From: Odontocerum albicorne
Taxonomy: Eukaryota; Arthropoda; Insecta; Trichoptera; Odontoceridae
Direction: 5' to 3'
Length of the DNA: 64,000 nucleotides
NCBI GenBank assembly: GCA_949825065.1
Contig: OX463859.1
Span: forward strand, 30,583,847-30,647,846
The position numbers were made by a program, and so were the translations under genes. The notes below the pieces were generated by a model. That model did no database searches. It worked only from the letters and a program-made list of their open reading frames with translations, and had not been told where the DNA came from. Of the stretch, positions 18,951 through 29,042 are shown piece after piece; positions within the stretch are counted from its first letter, which is position 1, and each line of letters opens with the position of its first letter.

Positions 18951-19017
18951 TTTATTACAAGTACGAAAAAATTACATTCGAAATGTAAACAAAAATGTTA
19001 TATATATTTATTTATTC

Positions 19018-19345
19018 TTCTTCTCCCTGACTCCATCCCAACTCACTGGCTGCGAAGACTGTTGGGGTCAGCTCTCCTCGTCCTCAGGTTCTATGCTCTT
19101 CTGTCCCGGACTACGTCCCCCAGGCCGTGCCTCTGCATCAGGTTATCTTATTGCACCACCCATGAATTATTTGGTCTTCCTCTGGTTGTTATTCGAGGAA
19201 GATCCATGGAGATTGCCTGGTTAACAATGTGATAGGGTGCTCTGCGTCCAACGTGGCCATACCATCTCAATCGCCTCTCCTCCATCTTGCTGTTGATGTC
19301 TGTAACACCTAGGCTTCCACGAATGCGTGAGCTTTTTATTTTTGT
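19018..19345 (-). mobile_element. RTE-like LINE 3' fragment
   Basis: The minus strand matches the C-terminal coding end of the element at 55066-55693 (RLRWYGHVGRRAP, NQAISMDLPRITTRG, KNSWMV, LMQRHGLGDVV). It ends at the same TGAGTTGGGATGGAGTCAGG sequence. It is 5'-truncated and frame-broken. Confidence 0.85.
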
Positions 19346-20400
19346 CTCTTAAATATATTTATTTATTGTTGAGATCAATTATTTTATTAAGAATCTTTAA
19401 ATTACTAGTTAAGTTGTAAACCCGATACATGCATAATATGAAATTATAATGTAAATGGTCGGATTTTCTTTAGTTTGTAATTTTTTTATATTTTATCGTG
19501 TTCATTGTATGTTATATATACAACAAAATTAATATACTCCACCCAAAAGGATATTTCCATGCGTGTGATTAATACATTCGTACTAAATGTGGATTTACTT
19601 TGTAAACATCTTTAATTCGATGATGTTTTTACTCTATGGCTTGTGAGATTTAATTTTTATTTTGTATAAAAATTAATTTGACATTTACTCATAGTAAGTG
19701 ATTCCGATTATATGTGTTAATAGGCCACTGAAAATGTACTATGCTATTTCAAATGAACTGCTCTTGTTAAAAATTTTGTTGTTTGGACTTGTTAATGTTG
19801 AAATGTTAAATATTTGTCGATATATTTTGTCAAATTTTTCTTGAAAATATTCTCAATAAAGAAGACGTTTTTTGTGCTAGTTTCTCTACGACTAGCTGTT
19901 ATTTCTACATTATTCGTATAATATTTATACGTAACAATGTATATCAGTGCATGTAATTGTTATGTATTATTTACATAATTTTTCACTTGGAAAAAAATAA
20001 ATGTTTGCAAAAAATAAATGAATTTTTATTTCCATCCTTTTTCTTTCTCTTTATAGTTGGAGATCACTGCAGAAGATATTCTCCATACCAATACGGTTAG
20101 TTCGATTTATTTCTTCCTTCTTTCCTTTTGTCAAAATTTAGTTGTAGTGGTTTGAGCCAGATTAGTTTTAGTGGTCACCAGATTAGTTGTAGTGGTGACC
20201 AGATTCCAGTGTATATAAAACCTGAGATTGTACATGAGTAAAAAAAAAAGGTTTTTTTCAAAGGGAAATACACACAAAAAAATATATAAAACAAAACACA
20301 AAAAAATATTCCTTCCTACGATGTTTATCTAAAGTAAGATTATATTTATCTAACGTTATACGCTCGCACTGGGCGCAAGATTTGTGGCATTTATTGGGTG
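19346..20400. other. AT-rich sequence, no assigned gene
   Basis: Mostly A/T-rich DNA. A possible 39-bp exon at 20057-20095 (TTTATAG acceptor, CG|GTTAGT donor, reading LEITAEDILHTNT) is the only coding-like signal and cannot be assigned to a gene. Confidence 0.45.
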
Positions 20401-20402
20401 TA

Positions 20403-21675
20403 CAAATTAGTTCGGTCCGTTTTTTTTTTTGTTCAAAAATGCATTTATTTCTAAACAAAATTAATGAACAGATCAATTAAAGTATTCTCCATCGCTGGCT
20501 ACTACTTTTTCCCATCTCTCGGGCAATTTTCGAATTCCATCTCGAAAAAATTACTTGTCTTTTGAGGCTATCCAAGTTTGGAGCCAATTTTCGGTTTCTA
20601 CGAAAGAAGTGAACCGGTGACCTGCCAAATCGTGCTGCATCCTTCGGAACAACCAGTAATCAGAAGGAGCAATGTCCGGGGAATACGGCGGGTGCGGTAA
20701 AACATCCCATTTGAGCGTTTCCAAATATTTTTTTACAACTTTTGCGACATGAGGCCGAGCGTTGTCATGAAGAAGAATAACTATCATGTCTTTGCTCGTA
20801 TTCCAGCCATTTTTCTCGCAATGCACGGCTCAAACGAATTAATTGTAGCCGATACCGATCGCCCGTAATGGAATCGCCAGGTTTCAGCACCTCATAGTAA
20901 ACAACACCCCTTTGGTCCCACCAGATACAGAGCATGATCTTCGAACCATGTATGTTCGGTTTTGGTGTTGATGTCGAGGTCGATGGCAACGATTGGCCGG
21001 GCTTAGCGTAGTATTTTTTCCTGTTGGGGTTGTCGTAGAATATCCACTTCTCATCTCCAGTTACAATCCGATGCAAAAAACCTTTTCTTTGTTGCCTTTG
21101 AATCAGCTGCTCGCAAGTGAAAAATCGCCTTTCAACATCTCTCGGTTTCAGTTCATAAGGCACCCAATTTCCTTGTTTTTGAATCATTCCCATGGCTCTC
21201 AATCGTATGGAAACGGCTTGTTGAGTCACTCCCAATGATTCTGCAAGCTCCTCTTGCGTTTGACTCTGATCTTCTTCAAGTAATGCCTCTAATTCTTTGT
21301 CCTTGAATTTTTTTGGCTGTCCAGAGCGAGGCTTGTCTTCGACGCTGAAATCTCCATCCTTGAAACGTCGAAACCATTCCCTACATGATTTATCAGTTGG
21401 AGCAGCGTCACCATAAACTTCGACAAGCATTCGATGGGCTTCAGCTGCACTTTTCTTCCAATTAAAGCAGAAAATTAAAACCTCCTGCAAATGCTGCTTG
21501 GTTAACACAAAATTCAACATTTTAAACACCGTACAAAACAAGGTTTTTGCATGAAACTCAAAGCGATATAAACTGAATATTATTGGCAGATGTCTAACCT
21601 CTCTAAAATCGGCTGTCACTATGAACCATTCATAACAGCCAGAGCCATCTTTTGGAAACGGACCGAACTAATTTG
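20403..21675 (-). mobile_element. Full-length dead mariner
   Basis: TIRs of 20 bp (CAAATTAGTTCGGTCCGTTT) are perfect at both ends and flanked by TA (20401-20402, 21676-21677). Length is 1273 bp. The transposase is on the minus strand. Confidence 0.93.
20473..21520 (-). pseudogene. mariner transposase with frameshifts
   Basis: From MLNFVLTKQHLQEVLIFCFN the frame runs through a full HTH (AAEAHRMLVEVYGDAAPTDK, REWFRRFKDGDFS, GQPKKFKDKEL), VPYEL, the first Asp (TGDEKWIFYDNP) and WWDQRGVVYYEVLKPG. A frameshift near 20790 separates it from the second Asp (LLHDNARPHVAK) and third Asp (SPDIAPSDYWLF), 34 residues apart. A second shift near 20555 precedes the LPERWEKVVASDGEYFN tail. It is otherwise continuous and is the best-preserved transposase in the window. 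Confidence 0.9.
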
Positions 21676-21679
21676 TACT

Positions 21680-22530
21680 CCCAACATATGAAACATATTT
21701 TATTTTCATTGATATAACCGACTTACAGTTAAGTTCATTTTACAAATTACACATTATTACAAAATTAGCATAACTCGGGGATATTATAACAAAACCTGGA
21801 GCGACAGTGTTGAAACCCTGAGAGCTGGTCACCCTATTTGGACATATTAAACAAATTTACAATGCCAAGCATGAGTGGGGTGATAGTAGAGGCTGACTGA
21901 GAAAAATATGGTTGATCCAAGCAAAGTTTTGAAAGAACTAAATTCGATAGATGTCCGTTTCTCCCAATCAGTCCTGGCCACGACATACCTATTCTCTTAA
22001 CTTCAGTTTCACACCCACCGTTACCAGCAATTGTTGTTGCCCCATGTTTGTTTTGAAAGACGGACATGCAGTGATTAATAAAATACATATATGTTATACA
22101 GTAAAATCTCATTAATTTGAAATTTTTCAAATACCAAGACTCAAGTTGTCAATTTCATAGTTGATTAACTCCCGTAATTAGAAAAACCACAATAATTTGT
22201 TACCATTTTCAAACCCTCGTGCCATATGTTACATCAAAACATTTTCACGTCATATAATTAAAAATGTTGAGTAACAGTTATAAAAAGTCAAAATGTGCAC
22301 ATCATTTTGCCCGTGCTCGACTGTTTTGTGTCCTTTATGTATGCTGCAGTAACTGCCGACACACAGTGCGTTTGAGCCCTCTCGAGTGGAACCATTTAAC
22401 ATGTATCGGTACCTACTTGGGTGGAGCTTCTTTAACCTATGCTGCGATGCTATTGCCACCAGAGATAGTACAAACTCCACCATGCGCCCATGTCCGCTCG
22501 TATGGAACATATATTTCTCGTACTAAGTAA
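21680..22530. other. No gene seen; Tigger-like end near 22096
   Basis: Near 22096 a TATACAGTAAAATCTCATTA stretch resembles a Tigger terminus but has no partner. The rest gives no recognisable coding or repeat signal. Confidence 0.4.
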
Positions 22531-22535
22531 AGATT

Positions 22536-23505
22536 CTCTGTAAATTCAACACTGACTTACTTCCTCCAGTATTACTTGATGGCTCTATCATACCATTACA
22601 TAAAACTGTTAAAAACCTAGGAGTGCTAATAGATAACACTCTCTCATGGCGAGATCAAATAAATGAGGTAAGCCGAAGGATCTTCTTCAGCCTTCATTCC
22701 CTTAAAGTGTTGCAAAGATTCCTGCCTACTAAAACCAAAATTGTACTCGAACAATCTCTGCTCTTTCCGATTATGGACTATGCGGACGTATGTTACTTGG
22801 ATGTTATAGAGGAACAGCTGGACAAATTACAGCGTCTTCGAAATGTGTGTCTAAGATTCATTTTCAACCTACGTAAGTACGATCATATAACTTCATACCA
22901 GAAGGCATTGAACTGGTTGAATGTTAGAAATAGACGCCAAATTCACATAGTCTCTATTGTATAATATCCTTAACTGCCCCGCCGCACCCTTTTATCTCGC
23001 TGAAAATTTTCAGCTTTCCAATCATGGATTAGCGCTATGCTCAAACAGAGATTGTTTATTGGCCTTTCCAGTTCACCGCTCCTCTTTCTTTACGTTGTCC
23101 TTTACTGTTCATGCAGTGAGACTCTGGAATCAGTTACACACCAATATAAGACTCGCTCCGTCCTTGGCATGCTTTAAGAAGCGACTGAAAAAACTCTTAA
23201 TTTCTAATCAGTAAAATAACGTGTTTCATTCCTGATTTTTCTTTTGCTTTCCTTTTGATTGATGATATCTCACTTTATATGAAAAATAATGTTCGGGTGA
23301 TTGTCCGTCTTTGTGGGGTTCATGGGCATGTGCTTACGTATGTGTTTATGGATTTCGTGGGGATGGATAGTCATTTGAATGATTTATGCGACCATGTAAC
23401 TTGCTTCATTTACTTTTGTCTGGTTGGTAGGAAGAGATTGCCGCCTGGCAATAAGCCCGCCAGATTGTATTTGCAATAAAAGTGTTAAATAAAGATCTTG
23501 AAAAT
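22536..23505 (+). mobile_element. Jockey-like LINE, 3' fragment
   Basis: It contains the reverse-transcriptase thumb region, an LWNQLHTNIRLAPSLACFKK segment, and the 3' UTR with GCCGCCTGGCAATAAGCCCG, ending near TTGCAATAAAAGTGTTAAAT. It parallels the minus-strand copy at 6206-6835. Confidence 0.88.
22545..23214 (+). pseudogene. Non-LTR reverse transcriptase C-terminus, frameshifted
   Basis: It reads TDLLPPVLLDGSIIPLHKTV then NLGVLIDNTLSWRDQINEVS, LLFPIMDYADVCYLD, and after a frameshift near 22960 continues NILNCPAAPFYLAENF and RLWNQLHTNIRLAPSL to the stop at 23214. This is the post-catalytic region and C-terminus of a Jockey-type ORF2. The catalytic core is absent. Confidence 0.82.
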
Positions 23506-23673
23506 ATACTCAGGAAAATCAATGTTGATATTGTATGATACATACTTGATATTGCTGAAAACTAATTAGTTTTATTTTTGTTTCAATAGGAACATACAAT
23601 AAAAAGTTGTCAGATTTTTTTTAGTATAATTGTACATTTTTGAAAAGTTTTCGTAAAATACACTAAGTATGTA

Positions 23674-24952
23674 ACGCATCGATCAATAAGTCCCGGGACT
23701 AACTACTAAAACAACATTTGTTTGCCAATATTCTTCTTTATTCATCAATATAGTCTCCAAGAGCGATACATTCATTCCAACGCTTTTCTAACTTTTCTAT
23801 GCTAGCCGTGTAGAACGATTTATCTTTGGTTTCAAAATAGGCGTTAGTTTCGGCAATCCCTTCTTCATTGGAGCCAAATCTCTTTCCCTGGAGCATCTAT
23901 TTGAGGTCTGCGAACAGCCAATAGTCGCTGGGGGCTAAATCTGGAGAATACGGTGGGTGCGGAAGCAATTCGAAGTTCAACTCATGCAATTTGGCCATCA
24001 TTACCTTCGACTTGTAACATGGTGCACTGTCCTGATGAAAGAGAACTTTTTTCTTCTTCATATGGGGCCGTTTTTTGCTTTTCTGCCTTCAAACGCTTCA
24101 ATAACGCTATGTAATATTCGCTTTTGATGTTTTTTCCCTTTCCAAGGTGATCGATGAATATTATTATACCATGCGCATCCCAAAATACGGAGGCCATAAC
24201 CTTCCCGGCCGACTGTTGAGTTTTTGGTCGCTTCGGACGACTTTCACCGGCTGCTCTCCACTCAGCTGACTGCCGATTTGATTCTGGAGTATAGTGATGG
24301 ATCCAAGTTTCATCCATTGTCACATACTGTTGCAAAAAGTCCTGTTTATTTCGCATAAACAGTGCTCTGAATCGTCGATGTGTTGTTTCTGTTCCATTGT
24401 GAGCAAACGTGGCACCCATTTCGAAAAAAGCTTTTGCATGACCAAATGTTCATGCAAAATAGTGTAAACACTACCAAATGATATCTTCAGGATGTCAGCT
24501 ATCTCACGCAACTTTACTTTGCGATTTTCCATCACGATTTTGAGGGTTTTTTTTTTATGTTTTCTGGTGTAACAGCCTCATTTGGACGATCAGAGCGTTC
24601 AGCATCATTTGTGTCTGTACGACCGCGTTTGAAATCAGCATATCACTGACAACGGTTGTTTTCGAGGGAGCAGAGCCCGGATAACACTTTTCAAGCCATC
24701 GCTGAGTTTAAACGGTATTTTTTCCCATTAAAAAGCAATGTTTTATGAACACCTGAAATTCGGTTTTTTCAATTGTTTTGAAAATAGCAAAAGTAGCGTC
24801 ACTAAAACCACTGTAACTCAATGACACAATGTCGGAATGTCATCAAAGTTTGACACGTAACTTCTAAAGGTTGGTACTAACTGAGAATGGTATGGATTTG
24901 TTATTAGAGGTGCCATCTGTTGGTTAGTCCCGGGACTTATTGATCGATGTGT
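23674..24952 (-). mobile_element. Full-length dead mariner (rosa-like look)
   Basis: TIRs of about 31 bp (CGATCAATAAGTCCCGGGAC in the core) are flanked by TA at 23672-23673 and 24953-24954. Length is 1279 bp. An isolated piece of the right end recurs at 25062-25095. Confidence 0.92.
23738..24775 (-). pseudogene. mariner transposase with several frameshifts
   Basis: Pieces read IEKTEFQVFIKHCFLMGKNT (start Met lost), VMENRKVKLREIADILKISF (HTH), WVPRLL, the first Asp in VTMDETWIHHYTPESNRQ, and AGKVMASVFWDAHGIIIF. The later region is spread over other frames, ending GDYIDE. Several shifts make it non-functional. Confidence 0.83.
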
Positions 24953-25061
24953 TACAATACAAAAATATGTGCAACAAAACTGAAATTAGAGTATATATAT
25001 TTTAAATTATGGCAGAAACAGAAAGTAAAAAAATATGCAAAAGTATCTGAGGCGCTATATG

Positions 25062-25095
25062 TTGGTTAGTCCCGGGACTTATTGATCGATGTGTT
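25062..25095. repeat. Orphan mariner terminus
   Basis: TTGGTTAGTCCCGGGACTTA and the rest of the right TIR of the neighbouring mariner (24921-24952) are repeated here about 140 bp away without the remainder of an element. Confidence 0.85.
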
Positions 25096-25249
25096 ATATT
25101 TTTTAACATTAGCACTCTTTTTCATGATGTTTGGGATTTTATTATGAATTTCACGAATTTTGAATTAAGTGTTTCACATAGTTGGAATTATGTTTTTGGT
25201 CCCTTGAATTTCAAATCAACAGGGATTTAATTCATATTTATATATTACT

Positions 25250-25905
25250 TATAGTTAAGGAATTAACATTGTGGATGTTTAAAGACATTGTAATTTATTT
25301 TATCAATAACCAAAAATATTCCAAGTCACATAAAACCAACTTTTTACACAAATTTTAATCTCCGGAAACTCTTATTAACGGGAAAGGCAAAAATGAAATA
25401 CTTGGCAACAGTGGTGTGTATAAACTTTTATGTGCTGACTGTGATAATTTATACAAAGGAAAGACAGGAAAATCTTTGGAAAAGAGATTTCATGAACACA
25501 AATCTTCTAATTTATTCTGAAATGGCTAATTATTGTCACCGTGAAAACCATACATTTTCTATCGATGATGCCAAATTCTTACATATCAGTAGTAACGGAA
25601 ATAAATTGGACAGATTAGAGGCCCTAGAAATTTCTGAGTCAGTGCATCGAGGTGAACATCTGGCAAACACATATATCCCAAGAATCTTGTTGCTGCTCAC
25701 CAAGGTTGTCTCCTCTCTCCCTTTACCCACAGTCCCCAACCCGAATGTTTATCGTTAGAAGCATGTATGTCGGTACCAGTTTGAACATAATTCAGCCTTG
25801 TTTGTGCTCCCCTGATGATGAGGTGAAAGCCTTGAAACCGATAAGGTTATACTGTTACAAAAAGTGGAATAAACAGTGTTTGATAAAACAAATTACAATG
25901 TGTTT
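25250..25905 (+). mobile_element. Penelope-like element, 3' end with inverted arms
   Basis: A left arm (25252-25310, TATAGTTAAGGAATTAACAT ...) is followed by a broken GIY-YIG endonuclease segment (25393-25740). Then comes a right arm (25795-25905, TTGTGCTCCCCTGATGATGA ... TGTTTGATAAAACAAATTAC) which is the inverse of the arm family at 18226. The arrangement fits Penelope-like retroelements, which carry C-terminal GIY-YIG nucleases and terminal repeats in variable orientation. Confidence 0.75.
25393..25740 (+). pseudogene. Penelope GIY-YIG endonuclease domain, broken
   Basis: In the frame starting at 25393+1 the sequence reads EILGNSGVYKLLCADCDNLY then KGKTGKSLEKRFHEHKSS before a stop. This is the GVYKL-x-C-x-C / Y-x-G-x-TGRSL-x-x-R-x-x-EH pattern of Penelope GIY-YIG domains. 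After a frame change it continues ENHTFSIDDAKFLHIS, NKLDRLEALEI, the end of the same domain. The reverse transcriptase part is absent. Confidence 0.78.
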
Positions 25906-25909
25906 ATTT

Positions 25910-26330
25910 ATTATTAAAGATTTCGCACAAAGATAGCATCGAGAAACTAATGGTCCCTAGCAATATTGAAGTATGCAGGACCATAAATAGATCACCTATG
26001 AGCTGAACCTTTGCCGTAGACTCTACAGAAAGTTAAATGCCGAGACGACTGGAGAAGAATATGTATAATGCACAACAATTACAATGTAGATCACGTTTCT
26101 CTACATTGAGGACAAGACACAGGAGACCGACACAATAGGTAAAATAAAAAACAAAAAAATTATAAACATATTTAACAATAATAACACATTACTAACATAT
26201 TTATTTTAATTCCTGAATAAATCATTCTCACTTCATTTCAAATTTATGAGACCCCCATTCTTAAATAAAAAAATGTTACTAAAAACTTTATTTATAAACT
26301 AAATACCCAAGTTCTTCAAATTGTGGATTT
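25910..26330. other. 3' flank of mRpS18C, no other gene
   Basis: AT-rich. A TTTATT at 26288-26293 gives AATAAA on the minus strand about 40 bp after the mRpS18C stop, a likely polyadenylation signal. Confidence 0.5.
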
Positions 26331-26737
26331 TTATTCATATTTGTGGGGTCTAAGTGGTCGTTCTGGATCAAATATCTTAGGGTCTTCTAGAAAAGTCCGT
26401 TCTTTCGTCATATATCCCATCAATCCTGCGTACTGTGCCTTCTTAATTTCCATTTCAACCTGATGTTGTTTATGTTTGCAAAGTCTCGTTATATGTCTTC
26501 CGTACGGCCTGCCCGTGTACGAACTTTGGAACTGGGACAAGAGTCGAACGTTTTTGTAATCCGGTGTGATATTGTGTTTGCACAGAATACACAACTGCCT
26601 CTCTTTTTCAAAAGGATTCTCCATGCTCTCCGATGGTCTGTCCTCTTGTGAGATTTCTGCTACTGTTTTTGGTAATTCATGCTTATATCTCAACTTTGTT
26701 GCTGTAATTGGCACAATATATTTAGGGCGCAAATGAC
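26331..26737 (-). CDS. mRpS18C: Mitochondrial ribosomal protein bS18m (S18C), terminal exon
   Basis: The exon begins after TTATTGTTTCAG at 26738 and continues an open frame without its own ATG, so at least one upstream exon (start and targeting peptide) lies at higher coordinates. It encodes MENPFEKERQLCILCKHNI, then ITPDYKNVRLLSQFQSSYTG, RPYGRHITRLCKHKQ and a C-terminal YMTKERTFLEDPKIFDPERP. The CILC pair, DYKNV-x-LLSQF and GR-HIT-x-LC are the signature of the S18 family, here the S18C branch of the mitochondrial small subunit. The reading frame is undamaged and ends RPHKYE. The gene should act in mitochondrial translation. The first exon was not found by eye. Confidence 0.9.
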
Positions 26738-27650
26738 CTGAAACAATAAGATTATACGGTTAAATTATAGAGATCTTTGATGTATGGGAGTGAAACATGG
26801 ACGTGGAAGAGGACTAAAAATTACTGCCTAACTATTTCAATGCTGTCTCAACTATCTTACTTCCCATTTGTCATTATGTAAAATTTGGACTCCTTTGAGG
26901 CTTTTCTTTTCTTTTTTTTTCTCGCTCTTGCTGACAGTTAACCTGAGGTGGTATATGTGGGTTTACTTTTTATTTTGTTTTCTGCCATACGTTTTTGTTT
27001 TTTTTTTTCTTTTTTTTTTCTATTTATTATTTAATCTAGATATGCAGAGGTGTGGGATGGAAGCCCCCTGATGCCCTTGCGGTCGGGCTCGCCCTACATT
27101 GGTGGGGTGTATCTCGGCCGGGGGAATGTTTGTGGGATGGGCCCGGACCTTTTAGTGTCTTCTCTCTTGAATGTATTTTTATTTTTTGTCATCTATTTAT
27201 TTTCTGTGTTTATTTTTTTTTATATATTCTTGTTCTACATGTTCAAGGGTGTGGGCTGAAAAACATCTGGTGTCCCCGTGGCTGGGTTCGTCCTATATTG
27301 GTGGGGTGTATCTTGGCCGAGGGGATGCTATTAGATGAGCCCAGACCTTTTGATAGCTTGTGTATTTAATGTATTATCTGCAATTTATGTGTTTTAGAAG
27401 TGTTATTTAAATATAATCTGTACATACTATGTTGCTATCAATAAACCTATTATTTATTTATTTATTTATTATTAAAAAAAGGGCCGAATAAGTACTGTAC
27501 AAATATACACTCATAGAAAAATACACGGGGTGACATATTTTACAGAATATGGAATGAATTGATTAGGGATGAATTTGAACTAAAAGTTGATGTGTTGAGT
27601 AATATGAAGAGCTCTCTTGAGATGGTTTGGGCATGTCGAACAAATTTTTA
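26738..27650. other. Retroelement debris upstream of mRpS18C exon
   Basis: At 26776-26815 the plus strand reads MYGSETWTWKRTKNY, a reverse-transcriptase fragment. From 27040 to 27360 a ~200-bp unit (GGTGGGGTGTATCTCGGCCG, GGGCCCGGACCTTTTAG) is present twice. It ends near CAATAAACCTATTATTTATT, like the 3' end of a non-LTR element. No first exon of mRpS18C is evident. Confidence 0.5.
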
Positions 27651-27658
27651 AAGAAATA

Positions 27659-28065
27659 TATTATTTATAGTCAAGGCATTAACTTTCGCCTCATCTTCAG
27701 GGGAGCACAAACAAGTCTTGAAACCAGCAAAGTTATACCGTTACAAAAAGTGTATCAGGTAGTCTTGTTTGTGCTCCCCTGATGATGAGGTGAAAGCCTC
27801 GAAACTGGTAGGGTTATACCGTTGTAGCGACTATACGTGCGGTCACTGAACCCACGAGACGACCTTTGCCCCACCTTAACAATGCGAGACAAACAATGGA
27901 CAAAGTTCACGCGATCGGTCATTCAACTCACTACTAGCGGAGACCGCATTCCACGACGAGGAAAGGAGAGAGCAACATATCTCTCCTTTAAGGAACAACC
28001 GTTCCTAAACCGTTATAAAAAGTGGAATAAACTGTGTTTGATAAAAATAAATTATAATGTTTTTA
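27659..28065 (+). mobile_element. Penelope-like arm pair interrupted by an LTR-like insert
   Basis: A left arm (TCATCTTCAGGGGAGCACAA) and an inverse right arm (TTGTGCTCCCCTGATGATGA, GGGTTATACCGT ... AAAAAGTGGAATAAAC) are present with no coding middle. The right arm is split at ACCGT by the insert at 27823-28008. Confidence 0.72.
27823..28008. mobile_element. Probable solo LTR, 186 bp
   Basis: It starts TGTAGCGACTATACGTGCGG and ends AACAACCGTTCCTAA. It is flanked by the 5-bp direct repeat ACCGT (27818-27822, 28009-28013), and removal restores the Penelope arm sequence seen elsewhere. The 5' TG and 5-bp duplication suit a Gypsy-type LTR; the 3' end is AA rather than CA, so the class is inferred. 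Confidence 0.6.
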
Positions 28066-28069
28066 AAGA

Positions 28070-28310
28070 TAGCCTAAGAAAACAAATATACAGAGTAAAT
28101 GTAAGTAGAAGGTGTGATAGAGGAAGACAAACTAATGTATGATTGGATCGGGTGAATTATATTTTGAAAGTAGGAAATGTGGGAAGTAAGAGAAATCGTA
28201 AAAGCTGTATGAAAAGTGGATGTGGAAGAGGCGAAATATGTGACACTATAGGAAGGAAAGTCTGGCACTATATCCTTTCTGCCTACCCTAGCAGTTAAAT
28301 GGCGTAATGG
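28070..28310 (+). mobile_element. Non-LTR 3' end fragment
   Basis: It shares with the minus-strand stretch at 47061-47320 the words GTGGAAGAGGCGAAA and CTGCCTACCC plus surrounding sequence of a degraded reverse-transcriptase C-terminus. No frame is intact. Confidence 0.5.
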
Positions 28311-28394
28311 TATGTATGTATTAATGAAAGTTGAGTTAAGGTTCACATTTCGAAGTACAGTATAACTTAGGTATATTGAGACACAAGGGATGAA

Positions 28395-28600
28395 CAAGTT
28401 GGTAAAACATCTGTCACCAACTTGGGAGTTGCAAGTTTAATTCCCGTCGATAATCAGATTTTTTCAAAAAGATTTGTCTAGTTTACCCTTAAGGCTTATG
28501 AAATACCTTTTCGATTGATTGGAAGATTGCCAGATGGCAATCAACTTGCCAGGTTATATGTTACTGTATACGGCAAAAGTGTAATACAATATTTTCAAAA
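28395..28600 (+). mobile_element. tRNA-derived SINE-like fragment
   Basis: A degraded tRNA-like head (AGTTGCAAGTTTAATTCCCG, a weak B box) is followed by a ~60-bp body and the LINE-like tail ATTGGAAGATTGCCAGATGG CAATCAACTTGCCAGG. Boundaries are approximate. Confidence 0.5.
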
Positions 28601-29042
28601 ACTATTATACTTTTTTTGTACACACCCACAAACTATTACACTTTGGTTGTACACTCGTAAAAACTATTACACTTTTGTTGTTTTGATGGATAGGTTAAGG
28701 ATTGAACTCCTTAACAAGCTTTGTAGGCATAACTGAGCCACTTTATAGGGAAGCATGAGTATTGTTGCTGTTCCTAGAATAGTGGGGTGCCTATTGGTGG
28801 GACGGGATGCTGTTTTCATCGAAACTTTGAAGATATTTTTTTTTCGTGATGCAAACAAAATATTTACATTGGACACAGATAAATTAATCGTGTGACTCGA
28901 GTGGCATGGTGGCTATCGATGGAACAGGATGACATTTTCGTTGGAGCTTTAAATATCCATTTTTTTTTCTTGTTGGGTGATTTGATTTTTATATTTGCAC
29001 AAGCGTCGTCTGTGTCTTTTCACTGGATGGTGTTGTTGTTAA

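Noticed and set aside
22264..22530. Overlapping open frames on both strands near 22.25-22.53 kb
   Set aside because: No conserved motif, low-complexity Cys/His-rich translation, and no splice or repeat context.
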